64,000 bases of DNA from Deltaproteobacteria bacterium (GTDB lineage Bacteria; Desulfobacterota; Syntrophia; Syntrophales; JACQWR01). The notes under the pieces were generated by a model. The model did not search any database. It was given only the letters and a program-made list of their open reading frames with translations, and was not told the DNA's origin. This document shows, in pieces, positions 47,401 through 55,408 of the stretch. Location of the stretch: contig JAPLJV010000040.1 in assembly GCA_026388415.1 (NCBI GenBank), forward strand, positions 1 to 64,000. The letters are read 5' to 3'. Numbering within the stretch: the first letter of the stretch is position 1; each line of letters starts with the position of its first letter. A program made the translations under genes and the position numbers.

Positions 47401-47438
47401 TTAGGGCCTGAAACGGAAGAACTGTTGCGTTTGTCCGC

Positions 47439-49022
47439 TCAGATTTTGAAGGCTTCGGCAATACCGGCATACTGCTTGCGCAGCTTTGGTTTTTCAATTT
47501 TGCCGGTGGGGTTCCTCGGGATTGGTCCGAAGAATACTTTTCTCGGGCGCTTGTATTTGGGCAGCGCCGCACCGAATTTAAGAACCTCATCCTCGGTCAG
47601 GCTCATGCCCGTTTTCGTTTCAATAACCACGGCGACAATTTCACCGAGACGTTCGTCGGAAAGGCCGATGGCAGCCACGTCCTTGATTTTCGGGTTGGTA
47701 TGGAAGAAATCTTCAACCTCTACGGGAAAGACGTTCTCTCCACCCGTAATGATGATGTCTTTTTTGCGATCCACGAGCCAGATAAAGCCGTCTTCGTCGG
47801 CGCGTGCCATATCGCCCGTAGAGAGCCAGCCGTCAAAGCTTAGCGCTTTCTTTGTCGCCTCCGGGTTTTTATAGTATTCTCTCATGATACCCGGCCCGCG
47901 TACGCACAGCTCTCCCACCTCCTCCTGCTTCAATGTCTGGCCAAACTCGTCCACAACCTTGAATTCCCAGTTGAAACCGGGTAGTCCGATAGCGCCGATC
48001 TTGTGTTCATTGCCCAGACCGAGATGGACACATCCCGGGCCGGTGGACTCGCTGAGACCGTAATTGGTATCGTAATCCATGGCGGGGAAACGCTCTTTCC
48101 ATTGTCTGATCAAGGACGGCGGCACGGGCTGGGCGCCGATGTGCATGAGCCGCCACTGATCCAATTTGTAGTTGGATGCCTTCAGCTCGCCGTTCTCTAA
48201 TTTCATGAGTATATCCTGGGCCCACGGCACCAGCAGCCAAACGATGGTGCCTCCTTCTTCACTAACTGCTTCGAGGGTCCATTCGGGTGATACGCCTTTG
48301 AGAATAACCGCCTTGCCCGCGACGATAAAACTTCCGAACCAGTGCATCTTGGCGCCCGTGTGGTAAAGCGGTGGGATCAGGATAAAACAGTCCTGCCTGG
48401 TTTGTCTATGGTGGGCATTTTCTACGATGCAGGCCCAGAGCATGTTGTCGTGGGTGAGCAGGATTGGCTTGGGCTGCCCGGTGGTGCCGGATGTGAAGTA
48501 GAGTCCGCATTCGTCCTGGGGACCGATTGCTACGCTCAACGGTGTCGTCGGTGCGCCGGCGCGAAGTTTTGCAAAGTCCTGTGCATAATCGGGCATTTTA
48601 TTGCCGACACAGATATATTCTTCCACGGTCGGGAGTTGAGCATTGATGGCCGTTATTCTGTCGGTAAACTCTTGATCGAAAATGATAATTTTCGGTTCTG
48701 CCACGTCACAGCAATACTTGACGTCTTCAGCCATAAAACGGAAATTGAGCGGCACAACCCAAGCTCCCGTTCTTACAATACCGAAATATGCCACTAACCA
48801 ATCAATGGAGTTCATCATGAAGTGAACTATTTTATCGCCTTTCTTGATGCCCTTTTTCAAAAGAACATTGGCAAACTGATTGGCCTGGTCGTCGAATTGC
48901 TTCCAGGTAATTTCCGATCTTTTCTTCTCCGCGGGTATGCGCTCTATAAGCGCTACGTCGTCAGGGTACATTCTGGCATTTCTCGCTAAGATATCGCCGA
49001 TGTGTGTATATGTATTGCCCAT
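47439..49022 (-). CDS. Acyl-CoA synthetase (AMP-forming), second copy
   Basis: A 527-residue ANL-superfamily ligase distinct from the one at 26003-27610. Signatures are FTSGTTGQPKP, YGLSESTG, STGDMARADEDGFIWLVDRK and the C-terminal lysine in NPTGKIEKPKL. It activates an unidentified carboxylic acid to its CoA ester. It is a single-gene unit facing the TRAP operon, which may import its substrate; this is a guess from proximity. Confidence 0.92.
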   Translation of the reverse strand: MGNTYTHIGDILARNARMYPDDVALIERIPAEKKRSEITWKQFDDQANQFANVLLKKGIKKGDKIVHFMMNSIDWLVAYFGIVRTGAWVVPLNFRFMAEDVKYCCDVAEPKIIIFDQEFTDRITAINAQLPTVEEYICVGNKMPDYAQDFAKLRAGAPTTPLSVAIGPQDECGLYFTSGTTGQPKPILLTHDNMLWACIVENAHHRQTRQDCFILIPPLYHTGAKMHWFGSFIVAGKAVILKGVSPEWTLEAVSEEGGTIVWLLVPWAQDILMKLENGELKASNYKLDQWRLMHIGAQPVPPSLIRQWKERFPAMDYDTNYGLSESTGPGCVHLGLGNEHKIGAIGLPGFNWEFKVVDEFGQTLKQEEVGELCVRGPGIMREYYKNPEATKKALSFDGWLSTGDMARADEDGFIWLVDRKKDIIITGGENVFPVEVEDFFHTNPKIKDVAAIGLSDERLGEIVAVVIETKTGMSLTEDEVLKFGAALPKYKRPRKVFFGPIPRNPTGKIEKPKLRKQYAGIAEAFKI

Positions 49023-49196
49023 ATTAATCCTCCCGATTTATTTTTCTGGGATATTAGGCTAAGGTGCCATGTATGTCAAGACAATAAAAAAACAATATTA
49101 AGCAAAATAAACCTTGCATTTCCATAAAAAATCATTTAGGGTGTCCCAGTTGATGTGCAGTATATGTTTGTAGCTAACGAATAACGAAAAGATCGG

Positions 49197-49234
49197 ACCG
49201 CACAATCCACGTTCTCGGAAGGTGCGGTTTTTTT
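49197..49234 (+). terminator. Terminator-like hairpin in the leader of the cold-shock gene
   Basis: ACCGCAC (49197-49203) pairs with GTGCGGT (49222-49228), followed by seven T. It lies about 90 bases upstream of the cold-shock start codon. It could end a short leader transcript or act as an attenuator. The rest of 49023-49319 is leader without another gene; a GTTTGCGCAAAC palindrome follows at 49234-49245. Confidence 0.55.
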
Positions 49235-49319
49235 GTTTGCGCAAACATGCTGCCAGCCGAATAGTTCGGCAACATTTAAATGGTTCCCGCAAGGAACCCA
49301 ATACAAAGGAGTAGTAAAG

Positions 49320-49520
49320 ATGTCAGAAGGAACAGTAAAGTGGTTTAATGATTCAAAGGGTTTCGGCTTTATCGAGCAGGACGGGGGCAAGGACGTATTC
49401 GTGCATCATTCAGCAATCCAGGCAGACGGCTTCAAGTCGCTTGCCGAGGGTGATCGGGTCAGCTTCGAAGTTGTCGCCGGCCCCAAAGGTCCGGCTGCGG
49501 AGAGTGTTCGCAAGCTGTAA
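49320..49520 (+). CDS. cspA: Cold-shock domain protein
   Basis: A 66-residue single-stranded nucleic-acid-binding protein of the CspA family. RNP1 is KGFGFI and RNP2 VFVHHSAI, with the usual [10 protein letters not shown] start. It acts as an RNA chaperone in the cytoplasm. AAAGGAG precedes the ATG. A long leader with hairpins is common for this family. The gene ends in its own terminator. Confidence 0.95.
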   Translation: MSEGTVKWFNDSKGFGFIEQDGGKDVFVHHSAIQADGFKSLAEGDRVSFEVVAGPKGPAAESVRKL

Positions 49521-49541
49521 GACCTGACCTTCGTTTTCATT

Positions 49542-49573
49542 AAAAAAGCTCCCTGTAATGGGGGGCTTTTTTT
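49542..49573 (+). terminator. Intrinsic terminator of the cold-shock gene
   Basis: AAAAAAGCTCCC pairs with GGGGGCTTTTTT (one G-U pair), 6-base loop, T-run of seven. It starts 21 bases after the stop codon. Confidence 0.85.
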
Positions 49574-49615
49574 ATTGTCCCCACTGGGTGGGTAGGGTAA
49601 TAAAAAGTCGCACTG

Positions 49616-49643
49616 AAACCCCGGTGATGATCCGGGGGTTTTT
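49616..49643 (+). terminator. Terminator-like hairpin just upstream of the ABC-F gene
   Basis: AAACCCCGG and CCGGGGGTTTTT form a GC-rich stem with a 7-base loop and five T, ending 19 bases before the ATG of the ABC-F gene. Its position inside the leader suggests transcription attenuation, a mode known for several ABC-F genes; it could also be a second terminator for the gene upstream. Confidence 0.5.
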
Positions 49644-49662
49644 ACGATAAAGGGATCAAGAC

Positions 49663-51300
49663 ATGATAAACGCATCGGACATTGCCCTCTCCTATGGCAA
49701 GAGGATTATCTTCAAAGACGTCAACATAAAGTTTATCCGGGGGAACTGCTATGGACTGATCGGCGCTAATGGCGCGGGCAAATCCACTTTCCTCAAGATA
49801 CTGGCGGGCGAAACCGAACCGGACCAGGGTACCATTTCGGTCAGTCCCGGAGAGAGGATAGCAGTCCTGAGCCAGGACCAGTTTGCCTTCGACGAGGAAA
49901 CCGTATTCAACACCGTTATTATGGGGCACGCACGGCTTTACGAACTGATGGCCGAGCGGGAGGCGATCTACGCCCAGGCGGAGTTCTCGGAGGAGGACGG
50001 AATACGCTGCGGCGAGATAGAGGCCGAATTCGGGGAGATAAACGGTTATGAAGCAGAATCCGAGGCGGCCGTGCTGTTGAGCGGTCTCGGTATTCCGGAG
50101 GAGCTGCGCCCAAAGAAGATGAAGGAACTGGATGGGGGCGATAAGGTGCGAGTGCTTTTGGCCAAGGCCCTCTTCGGCAATCCGGACATCCTCCTGCTGG
50201 ACGAGCCGACCAATCATCTGGACCTGAAATCCATCGCCTGGCTGGAGGATTTCCTCTCCCGCTTTCAGAACACCGTCATTATTGTCTCCCACGACCGCCA
50301 CTTCCTGAACCAGGTCTGTACGCATGTGGCGGATATAGATTTCGGACTGATCAAGGTATTCGTGGGCAACTACGATTTCTGGTACCAGGCGAGCCAGCTC
50401 CATCTGAAACAAAAGTTGAGCGAAAACAAAAAGATCACCGCCAAGGCCGACGAACTGAAGGAATTTATCCAGCGTTTCAGCGCGAATGCCTCCAAGGCCA
50501 AACAGGCCACCTCCAGGAAAAGGCTTCTCGAGAAACTCACGATCGAGGAAATGCCGGTCTCATCCCGAAAATACCCCTTCATCGTCTTCAAGCCCGAGCG
50601 GCCCTGCGGCGACATCATTCTGGAGATAAACGGACTCTCCAAAGCAATCGGCGGGATTCCCGTCTTGAACGACCTCTCGCTAATTGTTAACAAGGGAGAC
50701 AAGATTGCCTTTGTCGGCGCGGACAGTCTAGCCAAGACCACCCTCTTTCAGATCCTGGCCGGGGAAATGTCGCCGGACAGCGGCAGCTTCCGCTGGGGGG
50801 TAACCATCAATCCCGCCTATTTCCCCAAAGAGAACAGTTCTTTTTTCGACAACGACCTGAACCTAGTGGAGTGGCTCGCCCAGTTCTCCCCTGAGGCCGA
50901 GGGGCAGACCTTCGCCCGGGGGTTTCTCGGCAAGATGCTCTTTTCCGGGGAAGAGGCGACGAAGAAGATATCTGTCCTCTCCGGCGGCGAGAGGGTCCGG
51001 TGCATGCTTTCCAAGATGATGCTCACGGGCGCGAACGCCCTCATCCTCGACGAGCCGACCAACCACCTGGACCTGGAGTCCATCACCGCCCTGAACAATG
51101 GCCTGATCGCCTTCACGGAGGTGGTGCTCTTCTCCTCCCACGATCAACAGTTGGTATCTACGGTGGCAGACAGGATCGTGGAGATCACCCCGGCCGGAGT
51201 TATAGACCGGATGATGGGCTTTGATGAATACCTAGAAAATGGCGAGGTGACGATGATCAGGCAGGAGCTTGGCTACGGTCAGCAGGGATTTCGCCTTTAG
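49663..51300 (+). CDS. ABC-F family ATPase (YbiT/Uup-like)
   Basis: A 545-residue soluble protein with two ABC ATPase domains and no membrane segment, the ABC-F layout of ribosome-associated translation factors. Domain 1 has Walker A GANGAGKST (about 34-42) and LLLDEPTNHLDL, but its signature is LDGGD instead of LSGGQ. Domain 2 has a degenerate Walker A (GADSLAKTT), a normal LSGGE signature and LILDEPTNHLDL. The linker between them (about 240-310) is charged and helical, as in ABC-F interdomain arms. Housekeeping translation and antibiotic-resistance roles are both possible. Confidence 0.88.
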   Translation: MINASDIALSYGKRIIFKDVNIKFIRGNCYGLIGANGAGKSTFLKILAGETEPDQGTISVSPGERIAVLSQDQFAFDEETVFNTVIMGHARLYELMAEREAIYAQAEFSEEDGIRCGEIEAEFGEINGYEAESEAAVLLSGLGIPEELRPKKMKELDGGDKVRVLLAKALFGNPDILLLDEPTNHLDLKSIAWLEDFLSRFQNTVIIVSHDRHFLNQVCTHVADIDFGLIKVFVGNYDFWYQASQLHLKQKLSENKKITAKADELKEFIQRFSANASKAKQATSRKRLLEKLTIEEMPVSSRKYPFIVFKPERPCGDIILEINGLSKAIGGIPVLNDLSLIVNKGDKIAFVGADSLAKTTLFQILAGEMSPDSGSFRWGVTINPAYFPKENSSFFDNDLNLVEWLAQFSPEAEGQTFARGFLGKMLFSGEEATKKISVLSGGERVRCMLSKMMLTGANALILDEPTNHLDLESITALNNGLIAFTEVVLFSSHDQQLVSTVADRIVEITPAGVIDRMMGFDEYLENGEVTMIRQELGYGQQGFRL

Positions 51301-51430
51301 TAAGTTAGCATTTGCTTTACCGCGGAAAGCAAATGCGTGAACGCATTAGCAAGTTAGAAATTGTTTACCAGTAAACAATTTCGTTAACGCACTTATCCCG
51401 CTCAGCGGGGCTTATCCCGTTTATCGGGGT
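51301..51430. repeat. Hairpin repeat cluster, left of the tricarboxylate transporter
   Basis: Two repeat units in tandem. Unit A: TAAGTTAG, stem GCATTTGCTTT/AAAGCAAATGC (51308-51336), then CGTGAACGCATTAG. Unit B: AAGTTAG, stem AAATTGTTTAC/GTAAACAATTT (51358-51381), then CGTTAACGCACTTA, followed by CCCGCT/AGCGGG and CCCG/CGGG mini-hairpins. Bases 51411-51429 are the exact reverse complement of 53459-53477 on the other side of the operon. Confidence 0.8.
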
Positions 51431-51443
51431 TAGCATCCCCTCA

Positions 51444-52946
51444 TCATTCTTCGCGAAAGACCTCTTCGCGTTTTTTCCCCAGGGTGGGGATGCAGGCGGC
51501 AATTATCGCCAGAGCGGCAAGACTAAGCAGGGTCAAGCTGATGGGGCGTTGTAAAAAAACCATCGGGTCGCCGCGCGAGAGCAGCATGGCCCGGCGCAGA
51601 TACTCCTCCATCAGCGGGCCGAGGATGAAGGCCAGGAGCAGCGGGGCAGGTTCGCAGTCCAATTTGGTAAATATATATCCCAGGAAGCCGAAAAGCGCCA
51701 TGAAATAGATATCAAACTGGGCATTCTTCAAGCTGAACACGCCGATCCCGCAAAACACGAGGATCGCCGGGTAAAGGAAATGGTAAGGTATCGTAATAAT
51801 CTTCACCCACATGCCGATCATGGGCAGATTGAGGACAAGCAGAAAAAGATTGCCGATCCACATGGAGACGATAATCCCCCAGAACAGCGCCGGCTGCTCG
51901 GTAATTACTGATGGACCGGGCTGGATGCCCTGAATGATCATGGCGCCTACCATAAGCGCCATAACGGGGTTAGACGGGATACCGAGCGTGAGCATAGGAA
52001 TGAAGGAGGTCTGGGCGCCGGCATTGTTAGCCGACTCCGGGGCGGCAACGCCTTCGATGGCACCCTTGCCGAATTCGGCTCGATGCTTCGAGACCTTCTT
52101 GTCAATAGAATAGGCGGCAAAGGCGCCGAGAATGGAGCCGCTGCCCGGCAGAATACCCAGGGCCGAACCGATCGTAGTTCCGCGCAGGATCGGCCAGACC
52201 ATGCGTTTCCAGTCCTCCTTGGTTGGCATCAGGGAAGTGACCTTCGTCACCTCGCCCATGCGGCCTGCTTCGTTTTCCAGATTGCGAATAATTTCGCCGA
52301 GACCGAACATGCCCATGGCAACCACGACAAAACCGATACCATCAGCCAGCTCGATAATGCCGAAGGTAAATCGCTGGACGCCGGAATTGACATCCGTACC
52401 CACCAGCCCGAGCAGAAGGCCCATGATAACCATGCCCACGGCATGCAGCAGGGAACCTTGAGCCAGCACTACGGCGGCCATCAGTCCGAGGACCATGAGC
52501 GAAAAATAATCCGCCGGGCCGAATTTCAGTGCGACTTCGGCAAGGGGCGGCGCAAACAGGGCGATGAGGAAGGTAGCAACAGTACCGGCAAAAAAGGAAC
52601 CGACGGCTGCCGCGGTGAGGGCCACACCGGCCCGTCCCTGACGCGCCATCTGATAACCGTCGAGCGTCGTAACCACCGATGCCGCTTCGCCCGGGACATT
52701 CACCAGAATAGAGGTAGTGGAACCACCGTACTGGGAGCCGTAGTAGATGCCAGCCAGCATAATCAAGGCGGAGACGGGCGGCAGGACAAAGGTAACGGGG
52801 AGCAGCATGGCAATGGTGGCCGTCGGTCCGAGTCCGGGCAAAACGCCGATCAGGGTACCGAGAAAAACACCTGCCAGGCAGTACAACAAGTTGGCGCCCG
52901 TGGCGGCCGTCTGAAAACCTAAACTGAGGTTCGCAATGAGTTCCAT
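51444..52946 (-). CDS. tctA: Tripartite tricarboxylate transporter, large permease (TctA)
   Basis: A 500-residue membrane protein with about 12 helices. The motifs [17 protein letters not shown] (about residues 38-54), [20 protein letters not shown] and a second [16 protein letters not shown] mark the TctA family. It forms the main channel for citrate-like or other carboxylates, usually driven by a sodium or proton gradient. It is the distal gene of the tctC-tctB-tctA unit, 25 bases after tctB. Confidence 0.95.
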   Translation of the reverse strand: MELIANLSLGFQTAATGANLLYCLAGVFLGTLIGVLPGLGPTATIAMLLPVTFVLPPVSALIMLAGIYYGSQYGGSTTSILVNVPGEAASVVTTLDGYQMARQGRAGVALTAAAVGSFFAGTVATFLIALFAPPLAEVALKFGPADYFSLMVLGLMAAVVLAQGSLLHAVGMVIMGLLLGLVGTDVNSGVQRFTFGIIELADGIGFVVVAMGMFGLGEIIRNLENEAGRMGEVTKVTSLMPTKEDWKRMVWPILRGTTIGSALGILPGSGSILGAFAAYSIDKKVSKHRAEFGKGAIEGVAAPESANNAGAQTSFIPMLTLGIPSNPVMALMVGAMIIQGIQPGPSVITEQPALFWGIIVSMWIGNLFLLVLNLPMIGMWVKIITIPYHFLYPAILVFCGIGVFSLKNAQFDIYFMALFGFLGYIFTKLDCEPAPLLLAFILGPLMEEYLRRAMLLSRGDPMVFLQRPISLTLLSLAALAIIAACIPTLGKKREEVFREE

Positions 52947-52971
52947 AATGCCTCTCTAAATAGTGACCAGA

Positions 52972-53433
52972 TTATCCGCCAAACCACGAACCCAATATTG
53001 GGAGCGGAACTCCCAAGCCCTTCAGGAATATCAAAATGCAGCCGAACGTCAGCGCCATTGCCACTGCCAGTGTCGGCTTCCAGCGGAACTGAATGCTCGC
53101 ATAAGAACTGACGATTACCAAAACGGGCAGCGCTATGATGAGCCCGGCGCCCCGAACGATCAGTCCAAACAGCAATACTGAAGCAATAACGAGGAAAAGT
53201 CCCTTGAATGTTATGGTGCTGATCGGAGTGCCGGGCTGGATAAACGATCGGATCATGGAAATAATCCCGATTACGATCAAAAGCAGGCTGAGAACCGTCG
53301 GAAAGTAGGCCGGTCCCATCCTCGTGCCGGTGCCCATTCCATAATCACGGCCGATGAAAATTACGGCCGATCCAAAGGCAATGTAAATGATACCGGTACA
53401 GAAATCCTTGATATTGCGTATGTGTGATGTCAC
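52972..53433 (-). CDS. tctB: Tripartite tricarboxylate transporter, small permease (TctB)
   Basis: A 153-residue membrane protein with four hydrophobic helices; the RDYGMGTGTRMGPAYFPTVL segment is characteristic of TctB. GTG at 53433 is preferred because CAGGAG is 6 bases upstream; the frame also opens at a TTG at 53451. It lies between the binding-protein gene and tctA. The spacer from tctC holds a hairpin repeat. Confidence 0.9.
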   Translation of the reverse strand: MTSHIRNIKDFCTGIIYIAFGSAVIFIGRDYGMGTGTRMGPAYFPTVLSLLLIVIGIISMIRSFIQPGTPISTITFKGLFLVIASVLLFGLIVRGAGLIIALPVLVIVSSYASIQFRWKPTLAVAMALTFGCILIFLKGLGVPLPILGSWFGG

Positions 53434-53458
53434 GACATTCTCCTGCAACAAGCCCTGG

Positions 53459-53526
53459 CCCCGATAAACGGGATAAGTAAGTTAACAAAATTATTTTTTC
53501 CGGAAAAAATAATTTCTCACTTACTA
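53459..53526. repeat. Hairpin repeat, inverted copy between tctC and tctB
   Basis: CCCCGATAAACGGGATAAG (53459-53477) is the exact reverse complement of 51411-51429. Next to it GTTAAC, an AT-only stem (AAATTATTTTTTCC/GGAAAAAATAATTT) and CTCACTTACTAAT follow. Read on the minus strand, the flanks match unit B at 51341-51400 (ATTAGYAAGTKAGAAATT and GTTAAC...ACTTATCCCG), but the stem has a different sequence. Confidence 0.75.
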
Positions 53527-53527
53527 A

Positions 53528-54505
53528 TTAGTCGGCGTAGATGCCCGCTTTCTTGATGATCGGCGCCCACTTGTCAATTTCTGCCTTGAGATGCGCCCGG
53601 AGCGCTTCCGGAGTAGCGCGATTTGCGGCCACCGGTTCGGTGCCCAGTTCGGCAAAGCGCTGTTTTACCGTGGCATCCTTCAACGAATCCTGCAGAGCCT
53701 TCGCCAGCGTATCAATGATGGCCTTCGGTGTGCCCTTGGGCGCATACAGACCGTGCCACGCCGATATTTCAAAGTTCGGCAACCCGGCTTCACCGAGTGT
53801 CGGCACATCCGGCAGCGACGGTACCCGCTTCCTGGTCGTCACTCCATAAACCTTGATTTTTCCACCTTTTATCTGACTGGTGGTGTTGGTGGTCTGATCG
53901 CACATGATGTCCACCTGGCCGCCGAGCAGATCATTCATGGCCGGACCCGTGCCTTTATAGGGAATGGTGGTCAAGTCCGTCTGGATAGCGGTCATGAAAA
54001 GCATGCCGCACAAGTGCGAGACAGCGCCCAGTCCGGCATTGGCCAAATTGATCTTCTCCTTGTTGGCCTTTACATAGGCAATCAGCTCTTTGAGATCCTT
54101 GGCCGGAAAATCCTTCCTCGCGACGAGCGTCATCGGCACCTCGTTAATCAGTCCAATGGGCTCGAAGTCTCTAATGGGATTATAGGGCAGCTTCCGATAG
54201 AGGGACGGGGCGGTGGAATGGCCGATATGATGCAGAAAAAGCGTATATCCGTCCGGGGGAGCATTAGCCACGCGCGCCGCCCCAATGGTGCCTCCGGCGC
54301 CGTCCACATTCTCGACAATGATCTGGGTCTTGAGCGCTGCGCCCATGGACCGGCTAAGCAGACGGGCCACTGTGTCCGTCGGGCCGCCGGCAGTGAACGG
54401 CACGACGATGGTAACCACTTTTGACGGGTACGGTTCTGCTGCGTACGCCGGTAATACGCCAAGAAACACAAGACAAATAAGTATACTCAAAACTTTGTTA
54501 ATCAT
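53528..54505 (-). CDS. tctC: Tripartite tricarboxylate transporter substrate-binding protein (TctC/Bug)
   Basis: A 325-residue Bug-family periplasmic binding protein. The signal peptide (MINKVLSILICLVFLGVLPA, cleavage after AYA) is followed by YPSKVVTIVVPFTAGGPTDT, the hallmark ligand-binding start, then GAAGGTIGAARVANAPPDGYT-like and GLGAVSHLCGMLF segments. It captures a carboxylate for the TctAB permease. AGGAGGGACC precedes the ATG. It is the promoter-proximal gene of the unit. Confidence 0.94.
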   Translation of the reverse strand: MINKVLSILICLVFLGVLPAYAAEPYPSKVVTIVVPFTAGGPTDTVARLLSRSMGAALKTQIIVENVDGAGGTIGAARVANAPPDGYTLFLHHIGHSTAPSLYRKLPYNPIRDFEPIGLINEVPMTLVARKDFPAKDLKELIAYVKANKEKINLANAGLGAVSHLCGMLFMTAIQTDLTTIPYKGTGPAMNDLLGGQVDIMCDQTTNTTSQIKGGKIKVYGVTTRKRVPSLPDVPTLGEAGLPNFEISAWHGLYAPKGTPKAIIDTLAKALQDSLKDATVKQRFAELGTEPVAANRATPEALRAHLKAEIDKWAPIIKKAGIYAD

Positions 54506-54629
54506 GGTCCCTCCTCCATCAACGCCTAGTTATGAATATCAGTTACAAGAAAACAGTACCCACCTCGGATTTCATCGGATAATATTGAAGTCGCCTTTCT
54601 GTGTCAAGATAATAATTCCTCATACGCAA

Positions 54630-54674
54630 AAATCTGCCGGAGCGCAACGATCGGCTGGATTGCCTTTGTTGGGC
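54630..54674 (+). other. Degenerate attC-like site (candidate)
   Basis: On the plus strand ATCTGCCG and CGGCTGGAT pair with one bulged base, and GTTGGGC (54668-54674) is a perfect GTTRRRY core site. The opposite R'' core is poor. It lies right behind the antitoxin gene, on the opposite side from the attC at 55340-55405. Confidence 0.3.
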
Positions 54675-54677
54675 TGA

Positions 54678-54983
54678 TTATTCCGTTGTGCGGGCTGCTT
54701 CTGTGTGCAACTTCAAACCTAGTGCATTTATTACTTTAAGGATGGTATCGAAGCCTGGACTTCTTTCACCGGAGAGAGCCTTATACAGACTTTCCCGAGA
54801 CAAACCGGCATCTCGTGCCACCTGAGACATACCTCTTGCCCTTGCGATGTCCCCCAATGCTTTTGTAATAAACGCTGCATCACCATTCGCTTCTTCAATG
54901 CACATTTCCAGGTAAGCGGCCATTTCTTGAGGAGTGCGAAGGTGCTCGGAGACCTCATATTTTGTTGTAACAGTTTTTGCCAT
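54678..54983 (-). CDS. HTH antitoxin (addiction module antidote type)
   Basis: A 101-residue antitoxin with a helix-turn-helix at the C-terminal half (GMSQVARDAGLSRESLYKAL, about 52-71), typical of the putative antidote proteins paired with short RelE-like killers. TAGGAG lies 6 bases before the ATG at 54983; the frame also opens at a TTG 6 bases earlier. It follows the toxin gene directly, giving the HigBA-like toxin-first order. Confidence 0.85.
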   Translation of the reverse strand: MAKTVTTKYEVSEHLRTPQEMAAYLEMCIEEANGDAAFITKALGDIARARGMSQVARDAGLSRESLYKALSGERSPGFDTILKVINALGLKLHTEAARTTE

Positions 54984-54992
54984 ATTCAACTC

Positions 54993-55283
54993 CTATAAAT
55001 TTCGTGCCAAGCGAAGTGCAGTTTTTATATCTCTGGCTTGCGTGCTTTTATCGCCACCAGCCAGCAAGATTATCACCGATCGCTCACGCTGTATGAAATA
55101 AACCCGATAGCCGGGACCATGATCAATACGCATCTCCGAAACTCCTTCACCCACAGGCTTAACATCCCCAGGATTACCTGCAGCCAGTCTCTCAATTCTT
55201 GCCTGAATGCGTGCACGTGTACGGATATCTTGCAGACTGTCGATCCACTCAGCGAAATGTTCGGTTTTACGAATTTCGATCAT
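54993..55283 (-). CDS. RelE/HigB-like toxin (addiction module killer type)
   Basis: A 96-residue toxin. IEIRKTEHFAEWIDSLQDIR at the start, GDVKPVGEGVSEMRIDHGPG in the middle and the YRVYFIQRERSVIILLAGGDK strand pair followed by DIKTALRLARNL are the standard pattern of this killer-protein family, whose RelE fold suggests mRNA cleavage at the ribosome. It lies 9 bases upstream of the antitoxin gene. Toxin-antitoxin pairs are frequent in integron cassettes, and this one lies next to an attC site. Confidence 0.87.
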   Translation of the reverse strand: MIEIRKTEHFAEWIDSLQDIRTRARIQARIERLAAGNPGDVKPVGEGVSEMRIDHGPGYRVYFIQRERSVIILLAGGDKSTQARDIKTALRLARNL

Positions 55284-55339
55284 GAAAATGTTGTAGCCGT
55301 ATGGCTACACTTTGTCAACAAAATTGTTATAGTGGGGGT

Positions 55340-55405
55340 GCCCAACGCTACGCCTGACCAGCGGGCGCGGTTTTTAGCCCGTCTACGTCCAGGCGCTTGT
55401 TAGCA
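55340..55405 (-). other. attC recombination site of an integron cassette
   Basis: A 66-base imperfect palindrome with attC layout. On the minus strand the 3' core is GTTGGGC (complement of 55340-55346; matches GTTRRRY) and the 5' core is GCTAACAA (complement of about 55397-55404). Inner boxes CGCCTGAC (55351-55358) and GTCCAGGCG (55387-55395) pair with one extra base, as the extrahelical base of attC requires, and a GCGGGC/GCCCGT stem follows. It begins a few bases after the stop of the gene at 55409-56608, the normal place for an attC. Confidence 0.75.
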
Positions 55406-55408
55406 CAA

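Noticed and set aside
51301-51430. CRISPR array
   Set aside because: The repeats are hairpins with different stems and no equal-length unique spacers, and no cas genes are nearby.
52083-52922. 279-codon plus-strand frame across tctA
   Set aside because: Antisense shadow rich in His, Gln and Asn, typical of complementary reading of membrane-protein codons.
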